From positions 1 through 8,105 of the forward strand of contig JAOUDU010000098.1 of NCBI GenBank assembly GCA_029859085.1: a DNA stretch of 8,105 nucleotides, written 5' to 3'. Positions 1 to 8,105 of the stretch are shown here, piece after piece. The position numbers and the translations under genes are program-made. Position 1 is the first letter of the stretch. Every line of letters starts with the position of its first letter. The DNA is from Gammaproteobacteria bacterium (GTDB taxonomy: Bacteria; Pseudomonadota; Gammaproteobacteria; Pseudomonadales; Halieaceae). Below the pieces are notes generated by a model that was given only the letters and a program-made list of their open reading frames with translations, was not told the origin of the DNA and searched no databases.

Positions 1-1120
1 CCACCAGGCTGGCGATGAATTCGCCCGGGGCGGCATTGCGCAGTGCCGCCAGGCTGTCCGCGGTCTCACCGGATTGGGATACAGTAACCAGAAGCGTGTC
101 GGGTGAGGTTACCCGCTTGCGGTAACGGAACTCCGAGGCAACCTCGACCTGGCAGGGAATACCGGCCAGTTCCTCCAGCCAGTAACGCGCCACCATCCCG
201 GCGTGGAAACTGGTGCCGCAGGCGACAATCTGGACCCTCTTCACCCGGTCGAATACCGCGGCCGCACCGGCTCCGAAGCACTCATCCACGCCCGGGTGGG
301 ACGCCAGCTGGGCAAAGGTCGCCGCCAGCGCCCGCGGCTGTTCGTGAATCTCTTTCAACATGTAATGATCGAAGCCGCCCAGGTCGGCGACTTCCACCGC
401 CTCTGAGATGAGGCTCCTCTTGCGCTCTACCGGGGCGCCAGCCACGTCATAAATCTGCAGTGAAGAGGGGGTTATCAGCGCCACGTCCCCCTCTTCCAGG
501 AAGATAAAGCGGTCGGTCACCTGGCGCAGGGCCAACTGGTCGGATGCCAGGAAGTTTTCGCCGATACCAATGCCGATCACGAGGGGGCTGCCCCTGCGGG
601 CGGCGACTACCTGGTCGGGATGATGGGTATCCACGGCGGCCAGGGCGTAAGCGCCCTCCAGCCGATGCACCGTTTCCTGCATCGCCTCCAGCAGCGACGC
701 GCCCCCGTCCAGGGCCCGGTGCAGCAGGTGGACGACCACCTCTGTATCCGTGGCGGAAGAAAACTCATAGCCCTGGGACAGCAGCTCCGCCCGCAGGGCC
801 GCATGGTTTTCGATGATGCCGTTGTGCACAAGCGCGATGCGCTCCCCGGAGATATGGGGGTGGGCATTTGCCCCTGACGGCTCACCGTGGGTAGCCCAGC
901 GGGTATGGGCGATACCGGTACAGCCGAAGTAAGGTCGCAGTTTCTGGGCCTTTTCCAGCTCGCACACCTTGCCCTGCTGCTTGTGCAATTGCAGGTTGTG
1001 CTCATTGTCGATCAGCGCCATCCCGGCGGAGTCATAGCCGCGGTACTCCAGCCGGCGCAGCCCCTCCAGCAGTATCTCCGATACTTCCCGCCGCGCCGCC
1101 GCGGCCACGATGCCACACAT
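1..1120 (-). CDS. glmS: Glutamine--fructose-6-phosphate aminotransferase (isomerizing), partial, C-terminus beyond left edge
   Basis: This cytoplasmic enzyme transfers the amide nitrogen of glutamine to fructose-6-phosphate, giving glucosamine-6-phosphate, the first step of UDP-GlcNAc synthesis. The first 373 residues are present, against about 609 in E. coli GlmS, and the frame is open from the ATG at 1120 to the window edge. The N-terminal class II glutamine amidotransferase domain starts with MCGIV, so Cys2 is the expected nucleophile after Met removal. It also shows RRLEYRGYDSAG (22-33), HTRWATHGEPS (72-82), HNGIIEN (99-105) and TDTE (124-127). The first sugar-isomerase (SIS) domain begins near 290, with ACGTS (300-304), ASEFRYRK (328-335) and SQSGETADS (348-356); these bind the sugar phosphate. 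The ATG lies 2 nt after the glmU stop, with the Shine-Dalgarno inside glmU, so coupled translation is likely. The second SIS domain is off the window. Identification is secure. Confidence 0.97.
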   Translation of the reverse strand, partial: MCGIVAAAARREVSEILLEGLRRLEYRGYDSAGMALIDNEHNLQLHKQQGKVCELEKAQKLRPYFGCTGIAHTRWATHGEPSGANAHPHISGERIALVHNGIIENHAALRAELLSQGYEFSSATDTEVVVHLLHRALDGGASLLEAMQETVHRLEGAYALAAVDTHHPDQVVAARRGSPLVIGIGIGENFLASDQLALRQVTDRFIFLEEGDVALITPSSLQIYDVAGAPVERKRSLISEAVEVADLGGFDHYMLKEIHEQPRALAATFAQLASHPGVDECFGAGAAAVFDRVKRVQIVACGTSFHAGMVARYWLEELAGIPCQVEVASEFRYRKRVTSPDTLLVTVSQSGETADSLAALRNAAPGEFIASLV

Positions 1121-1122
1121 AA

Positions 1123-2493
1123 TCAGTCCTCGGTCCTGGGCTTGCCCGGTCGCTGCCAGCCCTGGATATTGCGCTGGCGGGAACGGCTGACAGCAAGCTC
1201 ACCTGCTTCCACGCCCCTGGTGATAGTGGAACCCGCCGCGATAAAGCCCTGTTCGGCGATCTGCAGCGGTGCAACGAGCGTGCTGTTGGAGCCGACAAAA
1301 ACACCGGAACCAATCTCTGTCTTGTGCTTGTTGACGCCGTCATAGTTACAGGTGATCGTACCGGCCCCGACATTCACGTGATCGCCCATCACGCAATCGC
1401 CGATATAGCTCAGGTGATTGACCTTGCTGCCCACGCCGATATCGGCTTTCTTGGTTTCGACAAAATTCCCCACCCGGGCGCCCTCGGCCAGCACTGTGCC
1501 CGGGCGCAGCCGGGCGAATGGCCCGACGCTGCACCGCTCACCGATGCGGGCTTCCTGCAGGTGGCTCATGGCGTGAATAGTGGCGCCGGCGGCCACGGTC
1601 ACATCCTGTAATACGCAGTTGGGACCGATAACCACCCCGTCTCCCAGGCTGACCCGGCCCTCGAAAACCACGTTGACGTCGATACTGACATCCCGGCCAC
1701 AGGACAGGGTGCCGCGGATATCCAGTCGATTGATATCGGCCACCGCCACGCCCTCCCGCATGAGGGCCTCGGCCTGGCGCCGCTGGTACTCCCGCTCGAG
1801 CTGGTTCAGTTGTACCCGGTCGTTGACCCCGAGCACTTCGATTTCCGACGCCGCCTGGCAGGAGGCGACTGTCCTGCCACGGGCCACCGCCAGGCTGAGA
1901 ATATCGGGCAGGTAGTACTCCCCCTGCTTGTTGTTGTTCCCCACCTGCGGCAGGTAATCCATCAGGTCCCCGGCCGGTGCGGCCAACAGGCCGGTGTTGA
2001 TTTCGCTGATCCGGCGCTGCTCATCGGTGGCATCCTTGTGCTCCACCACGCCCACCAGCGCCCCGGTTGAATCCCGCAGGATCCTGCCGTAACCCGTAGG
2101 ATCGGCTACCCGCGCGGTCAGCAGTGCCGGCCCCGCCGCCGCGGCCGCCACGAGCGCAGCCAGGGTCTCGACGCCAACCAGCGGTACATCGCCGTAGAGC
2201 ACCAGTACAGTGCTGTCGGGGGCAAGGGCCGGAACCGCTTGCAGCACCCCGTGGCCAGTGCCCAGTTGTTCATGCTGGAATACCCAGTTCACCGGAAAGT
2301 CAGCCAGCTCCTGCTGCACCAGCTCGGCACCGTGACCGATCACCACGTGCACCGCCACCGGTTGCAGGGAAAGCGACGTCGCGATGACGTGCTCCAGCAA
2401 TGACCGGCCGGCCAGCTGGTGCAGCACTTTAGGCAGGCTGGACTTCATCCTGGTGCCCTGCCCCGCGGCAAGGATGATCACTTCTAGCTTCAT
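1123..2493 (-). CDS. glmU: Bifunctional UDP-N-acetylglucosamine pyrophosphorylase / glucosamine-1-phosphate N-acetyltransferase
   Basis: GlmU performs the last two steps to UDP-GlcNAc: acetyl-CoA-dependent acetylation of glucosamine-1-phosphate (C-terminal domain), then uridylyl transfer from UTP (N-terminal domain). The 456 residues equal the E. coli length. The pyrophosphorylase domain (about 1-226) has LAAGQGTRM (8-16, Arg15), LPKVLH (20-25, Lys22), QLGTGH (76-81), LYGDVP (99-104, metal-binding Asp102), EHKDATDEQ (151-159) and GVN (222-224, Asn224). A linker leads to a left-handed beta-helix of hexapeptide repeats (about 250-425). It carries the acetyltransferase residues Arg330, Lys348, His360 (expected catalytic base), Tyr363 and Asn374, plus VGAGTITCNYDG (375-386). 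I chose the ATG at 2493 because it gives MKLEVIILAAG at the usual family start. The frame stays open to an ATG at 2661, but that would add 56 unrelated residues and begin at the terminator. No good Shine-Dalgarno precedes the chosen start. Confidence 0.98.
   Translation of the reverse strand: MKLEVIILAAGQGTRMKSSLPKVLHQLAGRSLLEHVIATSLSLQPVAVHVVIGHGAELVQQELADFPVNWVFQHEQLGTGHGVLQAVPALAPDSTVLVLYGDVPLVGVETLAALVAAAAAGPALLTARVADPTGYGRILRDSTGALVGVVEHKDATDEQRRISEINTGLLAAPAGDLMDYLPQVGNNNKQGEYYLPDILSLAVARGRTVASCQAASEIEVLGVNDRVQLNQLEREYQRRQAEALMREGVAVADINRLDIRGTLSCGRDVSIDVNVVFEGRVSLGDGVVIGPNCVLQDVTVAAGATIHAMSHLQEARIGERCSVGPFARLRPGTVLAEGARVGNFVETKKADIGVGSKVNHLSYIGDCVMGDHVNVGAGTITCNYDGVNKHKTEIGSGVFVGSNSTLVAPLQIAEQGFIAAGSTITRGVEAGELAVSRSRQRNIQGWQRPGKPRTED
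1127..1131 (-). promoter_or_regulatory. Shine-Dalgarno of glmS, embedded in the end of glmU
   Basis: On the minus strand GAGGA lies 6 nt before the glmS ATG and inside the last codons of glmU, whose TGA is only 2 nt from the glmS start. It supports the MCGIV start, which exposes the catalytic Cys2. Ribosomes ending glmU would stop at the glmS initiation site, so coupled translation is inferred. Confidence 0.7.
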
Positions 2494-2519
2494 AATCTGG
2501 TAACCGGGTGATTGTGCTG

Positions 2520-2554
2520 TGGGTTTCGCCGCTACCGCGCGACGCAAACACCCA
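2520..2554 (-). other. Imperfect stem-loop in the glmU leader
   Basis: In the minus-strand transcript TGGGT at the 5' end can pair with ACCCA at the 3' end. One further T-A pair follows after a one-base bulge, and TCGC/GCGA pairs above an asymmetric internal bulge. The structure ends about 27 nt before the glmU ATG. It matches no riboswitch class I recognise and could be a chance fold in GC-rich DNA. Confidence 0.25.
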
Positions 2555-2592
2555 TCAGCCGGACAGGCCCATGATAGACAGCAAACCCGGCA

Positions 2593-2623
2593 ATAGTACG
2601 CTATTTGTCGTAATTTTTGTCCA
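2593..2623 (-). promoter_or_regulatory. Possible glmU promoter (weak -35/-10 match)
   Basis: The stretch between the atp terminator and the glmU leader is richer in A and T than its surroundings. On the minus strand it contains TGGACA (2618-2623) and TACTAT (2593-2598) separated by 19 nt, longer than the optimal 17 for sigma-70. An alternative -35, TTCACA, lies slightly upstream but lacks a good -10 at the proper distance. A promoter is expected here because the terminator separates glmUS from atp, but the exact boxes are uncertain. Confidence 0.25.
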
Positions 2624-2667
2624 AACTGTGAACTCCGCAACACCCTTTTCGGGCTTTTCATCCGGCC

Positions 2668-2694
2668 AAAAAAAACCCGGCAGGGCCGGGTTTT
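2668..2694 (-). terminator. Rho-independent terminator of the atp operon
   Basis: Reading the minus strand, a perfect 10-bp stem (AAAACCCGGC / GCCGGGTTTT) closes a 3-nt loop (CCT). Its 3' arm runs into an uninterrupted T8 tract (2675-2668). It begins 30 nt after the atpC stop codon. GC-rich stem, short loop and U-tract are the textbook form of an intrinsic terminator. On the opposite strand the tract is only four T, so the element is mainly one-directional. It should end most atp transcripts before glmU. Confidence 0.93.
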
Positions 2695-2724
2695 CGTGAC
2701 TGGCTTGGTTACCGCAGCGCCGGC

Positions 2725-3153
2725 TCAGCCGCGACCCGCCCGGTTGCGCAGCTTCCGCAGGGTGGCCAGCTGGGCGGCGGCTTCCGCCAACTGGGCAGAG
2801 GCGCGACCGTAATCGAAGTCCCCGCTCTGGTTGGCAAGGGCGTGTTCCGCTTCCTTGCGGGCCTCCTCGGCGGCGGCCTCGTCGACGTCAGCCGCGCGGA
2901 TCGCGGTGTCGGCAAGAATGGAAACGACGCCCGGCTGCACTTCGAGGAAGCCACCGGATACATAGTAGACCTGCTCCTCGCCATTCTGGGTGACGATGCG
3001 AATCGGACCCGGCTTAAGCGAGGTGAGCAGCGGGGCGTGACCGTAAGTCACACCCAGTTCGCCGAGATCCCCGGTAGCCACCAGCATTCCCACCAGGCCG
3101 GAGAAGATTTCCTCCTCCGCGCTGACGATATCGCAGTGTATTGTCATGGACAT
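2725..3153 (-). CDS. atpC: F1 ATP synthase subunit epsilon
   Basis: Epsilon joins gamma in the central rotor stalk, contacts the c-ring, and in bacteria inhibits ATP hydrolysis through its C-terminal helices. The 142 residues compare with 139 in E. coli. The N-terminal beta-sandwich (about 1-87) shows [12 protein letters not shown] (8-19), GELG (31-34), GHAPLL (38-43), KPGPIRIV (47-54), [10 protein letters not shown] (66-75) and ADTAIR (81-86). An alanine- and glutamate-rich C-terminal part (about 89-139) should form the two-helix regulatory domain. The start MSMT was preferred over the ATG two codons later because it aligns with E. coli MAMT and has AGAGAGG (3161-3167) 7 nt upstream. It follows atpD by 22 nt and is the last atp gene, ending just before the terminator. 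No deviation from the family was seen. Confidence 0.97.
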   Translation of the reverse strand: MSMTIHCDIVSAEEEIFSGLVGMLVATGDLGELGVTYGHAPLLTSLKPGPIRIVTQNGEEQVYYVSGGFLEVQPGVVSILADTAIRAADVDEAAAEEARKEAEHALANQSGDFDYGRASAQLAEAAAQLATLRKLRNRAGRG

Positions 3154-3175
3154 AGTGCGGCCTCTCTAAAGCCTG

Positions 3176-5546
<2,371 letters not shown>

Positions 5547-5562
5547 CTACTGGTCCTCGGCC

Positions 5563-7107
5563 TTACCAGGTCTGGGTTTTCTTGAAAGTCTCGAGCGCCG
5601 ACCTGAAGGAGGTTTCGATCTCCTCGCTATAGTCCCCGGTCGCCACGATACGGTTCATGAGCTCGCCGTGCTCTGCATGCATATAGGACAACAGCGCCTG
5701 TTCGAACGCTCCGATCTTGTTGACCGGAATTTCCTTGAGGTGGCCTTCGTTGGCGGCGTAGAGCATCAGGCCCATTTCGGCGATGCTCTGGGGTGAATAC
5801 TGCTTCTGCTTCATCAGCTCGGTTACCCGCTCGCCGTGATCCAGCTGCGCCTTGGTGGCGTCATCCAGGTCAGAGGCAAACTGGGAGAACGCCGCCAGTT
5901 CGCGGTACTGCGCGAGGGCCGTGCGAATACCGCCGGACAGTTTCTTCATGATCTTGGTCTGGGCGGCGCCGCCCACCCGGGATACGGAAATACCCGCGTT
6001 CATCGCCGGGCGGACACCGGCGTTGAACATACTGGCTTCCAGGAAGATCTGGCCGTCGGTGATCGAGATCACGTTGGTGGGAACGAACGCGGATACGTCG
6101 CCGGCCTGGGTCTCAATCACCGGCAGGGCAGTAAGCGAACCGGTCTTACCCTTGACCTCACCCTTGGTGAACTGCTCGACGTATTCGGCATTGACTCGTG
6201 CCGCACGCTCCAGCAAGCGTGAATGCAGGTAGAAAACGTCGCCGGGATAGGCTTCACGACCGGGCGGGCGACGCAGCAACAGGGAGATCTGGCGATACGC
6301 CCAGGCCTGCTTGGTCAGGTCATCGTAGATGATCAGGGCGTCTTCGCCGCGATCGCGATAGTACTCGCCCATGGTGCAGCCCGCGAACGGCGCCAGGAAC
6401 TGCATCGCCGCCGGGTCGGAGGCGGTGGCGGCAACCACGATGGTATGCGCCATGGCGCCGTGTTCTTCCAGCTTGCGTACCACGGCAGCCACAGACGATG
6501 CCTTCTGGCCAATGGCGACGTAGATACACTTAATGCCGGAGCCTTTCTGGTTGATGATGGCATCAACGGCGATGGCGGTCTTACCTATCTGGCGGTCGCC
6601 GATAATCAACTCGCGCTGGCCGCGGCCGATTGGCACCATCGCATCGATGGCCTTGAGGCCGATCTGTACCGGCTGGTCCACCGACTGGCGGGCAATAACA
6701 CCGGGCGCCACCTTTTCCAGGGCATCGGTCATCGCCGCCTTGATTGGGCCCTTGCCGTCGATCGGGTTACCGAGGGCATCGACCACACGGCCCAGCAGTT
6801 CCGGACCCACCGGCACTTCCAGGATGCGACCGGTGCAGCTGCAGGACTGGCCCTCGGCCAGGCCCTTGTAGTCGCCCAATACGATGGCACCTACGGAGTC
6901 GCGCTCCAGGTTCAGCGCCATGCCGTAGATGCCGCCGTCAAATTCAATCATCTCACCGTACATCACATCGGCGAGGCCGTGAATGCGGATGATACCGTCG
7001 GTTACCGATACCACGGTGCCGACGTTGCGAGCCTCGCTGCTGACATCGAGCTGGTCGATGCGCTGCTTGATAATCTCGCTTATCTCAGATGGATTCAGTT
7101 GCTGCAT
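5563..7107 (-). CDS. atpA: F1 ATP synthase subunit alpha
   Basis: Alpha alternates with beta in the F1 ring; it binds nucleotide at non-catalytic sites and supplies an arginine to the catalytic site of beta. The 514 residues compare with 513 in E. coli. Seen in order: the N-terminal delta-contacting segment with [10 protein letters not shown] (8-17), the beta-barrel with [16 protein letters not shown] (30-45), the Walker A loop GDRQIGKT (170-177, Lys176), the Walker B strand ALIIYDD (257-263), [20 protein letters not shown] (276-295), ISVSRVGG (373-380) with the arginine finger Arg377, and the C-terminal helical domain (about 385-514) ending KTQTW. The P-loop has Ile173 where E. coli and many relatives have Thr; this fits GxxxxGK[ST]. 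The ATG at 7107 has TGAGGAA about 6 nt upstream. The gene lies 16 nt after atpH. An antisense ORF covers most of it and is treated as a shadow. Confidence 0.98.
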   Translation of the reverse strand: MQQLNPSEISEIIKQRIDQLDVSSEARNVGTVVSVTDGIIRIHGLADVMYGEMIEFDGGIYGMALNLERDSVGAIVLGDYKGLAEGQSCSCTGRILEVPVGPELLGRVVDALGNPIDGKGPIKAAMTDALEKVAPGVIARQSVDQPVQIGLKAIDAMVPIGRGQRELIIGDRQIGKTAIAVDAIINQKGSGIKCIYVAIGQKASSVAAVVRKLEEHGAMAHTIVVAATASDPAAMQFLAPFAGCTMGEYYRDRGEDALIIYDDLTKQAWAYRQISLLLRRPPGREAYPGDVFYLHSRLLERAARVNAEYVEQFTKGEVKGKTGSLTALPVIETQAGDVSAFVPTNVISITDGQIFLEASMFNAGVRPAMNAGISVSRVGGAAQTKIMKKLSGGIRTALAQYRELAAFSQFASDLDDATKAQLDHGERVTELMKQKQYSPQSIAEMGLMLYAANEGHLKEIPVNKIGAFEQALLSYMHAEHGELMNRIVATGDYSEEIETSFRSALETFKKTQTW

Positions 7108-7123
7108 GCTCTGTTCCTCAATC

Positions 7124-7660
7124 CTACGAAGTCATTGCTTCGGCCAGCTTGTCCAGCTTGCCACGCACGGAGCCATCGATCACCAGATCACCGGCCTTGA
7201 TTACTACACCGCCCAGCAAATTGCTGTCGGTGGATGTCTGAACGTTTACCTGGCGCTCCAGTTTCCTGCCCAATGCCGCGGCAAGCCTGTCACGAATACC
7301 ATCTGCCAGTTCGAAGGCCGATACCACCTCGACGTCGACAGTCCGCTCCCGGTTTGCCTTGTACAGCGCAAACAGCTCATGGATCTGGGGCAGCAGGGCC
7401 AGGCGTTTGTTGGCGGAGAGAATACCGACAAAGTTTTTCACCTGCGCCGACAGGGCATCACCGCACACCTCGCCCAGCTTCTGCGCCTGCTGCGCTGAAG
7501 TCAGCGCGGGGCTGGTGAGTACTGCGCCCACACGCTCGTCCGCCACCACCGCAGCCGCCGTTGCCAGCTGCTGGTGCCACTGGTTCAGTTGGTCATGGTC
7601 CAGCGCATACTCGAACGCGGCTTTTGCGTAGGGTCGCGCCAGTGTGCTCAGTTCAGCCAT
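7124..7660 (-). CDS. atpH: F1 ATP synthase subunit delta (OSCP homologue)
   Basis: Delta sits on top of the F1 head and ties it to the b-subunit dimer, forming the upper part of the peripheral stalk that stops the head from turning with the rotor. The 178 residues match the usual length of about 177. The N-terminal helical bundle begins with [12 protein letters not shown] (8-19), the standard delta signature. A middle segment has [18 protein letters not shown] (76-93). The C-terminal domain carries the second signature, [20 protein letters not shown] (150-169). The ATG at 7660 has GAGGAA 3-4 nt upstream, a somewhat short spacing, and lies 12 nt after the atpF stop. The order b-delta-alpha is the standard one in proteobacteria. 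Sequence conservation is lower than in alpha and beta, as is normal for this subunit. Confidence 0.96.
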   Translation of the reverse strand: MAELSTLARPYAKAAFEYALDHDQLNQWHQQLATAAAVVADERVGAVLTSPALTSAQQAQKLGEVCGDALSAQVKNFVGILSANKRLALLPQIHELFALYKANRERTVDVEVVSAFELADGIRDRLAAALGRKLERQVNVQTSTDSNLLGGVVIKAGDLVIDGSVRGKLDKLAEAMTS

Positions 7661-7672
7661 AGCTTCCTCGCG

Positions 7673-8105
7673 TTACAGCTCAGCTGCCAGCTTCTCGACC
7701 ATGTCGGCATGTGCCCTGGGGTCGATAGTGGCGCCGAGAATTTTTTCCGCACCCGCCAGTGACAGAACCGCCACCTGGCTGCGCAATTGTTCCCGCGCGC
7801 GGTTGGCCTCCAGCGCTATCTCCGCCTGGGCCGCGGTCTTTACCCGCTGGGCTTCGACCAGTGCGGCCTGTTTCGCCTCTTCTACCAGCTGGATACCGCG
7901 CTTGTTGGCCGAGTCAATGATGCCTGCGGCCTCGACCTTGGCTTCCTTGAGGCGCTCTACCGCCTTCTCCTGAGCCACAGCCAGGTTATGGGTGGCGCGG
8001 TCCGCGGCGGCCAGGCCGTCGGCGATCCTGTTCGCCCGCTCCTGCATGGCGGCGATAATCGGCGGCCAGACGAACTTCATGCAGAACGCGACGAAACAGA
8101 CAAAC
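7673..8105 (-). CDS. atpF: Fo ATP synthase subunit b, partial, N-terminus beyond right edge
   Basis: Subunit b is a dimeric peripheral-stalk protein: an N-terminal membrane helix anchors it next to subunit a, and a long coiled coil reaches delta and alpha. About 143 codons are present. The open frame runs to the window edge, so the ATG at 8080 is internal. Upstream of it the sequence reads FVCFVAFC, the end of the membrane helix, directly followed by MKFVWPPI as in E. coli (FCMKYVWPP). By that alignment about 13 residues are missing. The rest is a charged alanine-rich helix ([52 protein letters not shown]) typical of the tether and delta-binding regions, ending in KLAAEL. The stop TAA at 7673-7675 lies 12 nt before atpH. 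Genes for subunits c and a are expected just to the right. Confidence 0.97.
   Translation of the reverse strand, partial: FVCFVAFCMKFVWPPIIAAMQERANRIADGLAAADRATHNLAVAQEKAVERLKEAKVEAAGIIDSANKRGIQLVEEAKQAALVEAQRVKTAAQAEIALEANRAREQLRSQVAVLSLAGAEKILGATIDPRAHADMVEKLAAEL

Noticed and set aside
1..1120. Possible frameshift or broken glmS, since no complete ORF covers this stretch.
   Set aside because: I followed the minus-strand frame from 1120 to the left edge and checked motif positions along the way. All fall in the same frame without a stop. The gene is simply cut by the window edge.
1121..1122. A glmS ribozyme or riboswitch before glmS.
   Set aside because: Only 2 nt separate glmU and glmS, and the upstream sequence is coding sequence of glmU; the known ribozyme class needs a long dedicated leader.
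2642..2658. A CCC-GAAAA-GGG mini-hairpin beside the atp terminator, considered as a second terminator.
   Set aside because: The stem is only three base pairs and no T-tract follows on either strand.
2494..2661. An in-frame upstream extension of glmU by 56 codons to an ATG at 2661.
   Set aside because: The extra residues do not resemble any GlmU N-terminus, the ATG sits next to the atp terminator, and the start at 2493 gives exactly the family length.
6223..7200. A 325-codon open frame on the plus strand, antisense to atpA and running into the end of atpH.
   Set aside because: It lies opposite a strongly conserved gene in GC-rich DNA, where stop codons are rare in some antisense frames. Its translation shows no recognisable domain and mirrors the codon pattern of atpA. 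The shorter plus-strand frames over glmS, glmU, atpD and atpG are explained in the same way.

Overview
The window holds the distal two-thirds of a bacterial F-type ATP synthase operon followed by the amino-sugar genes glmU and glmS. Every gene is on the minus strand, so transcription runs from right to left: atpF (5' end cut off by the right edge), atpH, atpA, atpG, atpD, atpC, a strong intrinsic terminator, glmU, and glmS (3' end cut off by the left edge). The order atpFHAGDC-glmU-glmS matches the gammaproteobacterial arrangement known from Escherichia coli and Pseudomonas. Protein lengths (AtpA 514, AtpG 287, AtpD 466, AtpH 178, GlmU 456 residues) and motifs also fit that class. The DNA is GC-rich, and several atp segments read like the Pseudomonas/Marinobacter/Cellvibrionales type rather than the enteric type. 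I would call it a GC-rich, possibly marine, gammaproteobacterium and cannot name the genus.

Right part (2725-8105): the membrane-stalk b subunit (partial), delta, alpha, gamma, beta and epsilon. These are the remaining F1 and peripheral-stalk parts of the enzyme; subunits a and c (atpB, atpE) should lie just beyond the right edge. Most intergenic gaps are 12-22 nt with a clear Shine-Dalgarno sequence. The exception is the 106-nt gap between atpG and atpD.

Middle (2494-2724): a 231-nt spacer. It carries the operon terminator (a perfect 10-bp stem with a T8 tract), an AT-richer stretch that probably contains the glmU promoter, and a leader that can form an imperfect stem-loop.

Left part (1-2493): glmU and glmS, separated by 2 nt and therefore probably translationally coupled. 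GlmS makes glucosamine-6-phosphate from fructose-6-phosphate and glutamine. After conversion by GlmM (not in the window), GlmU acetylates and uridylylates the product to give UDP-N-acetylglucosamine for peptidoglycan and lipopolysaccharide.

This is an ordinary core-genome region. I found no mobile element, CRISPR array, tRNA, rRNA, pseudogene or sign of horizontal transfer, and no evidence of an undescribed system. The observations offered are small: a possible 16-codon ORF in the atpG-atpD gap, the weak ribosome-binding context of glmU, the tight glmU-glmS junction, and minor sequence variations in the alpha and beta subunits.
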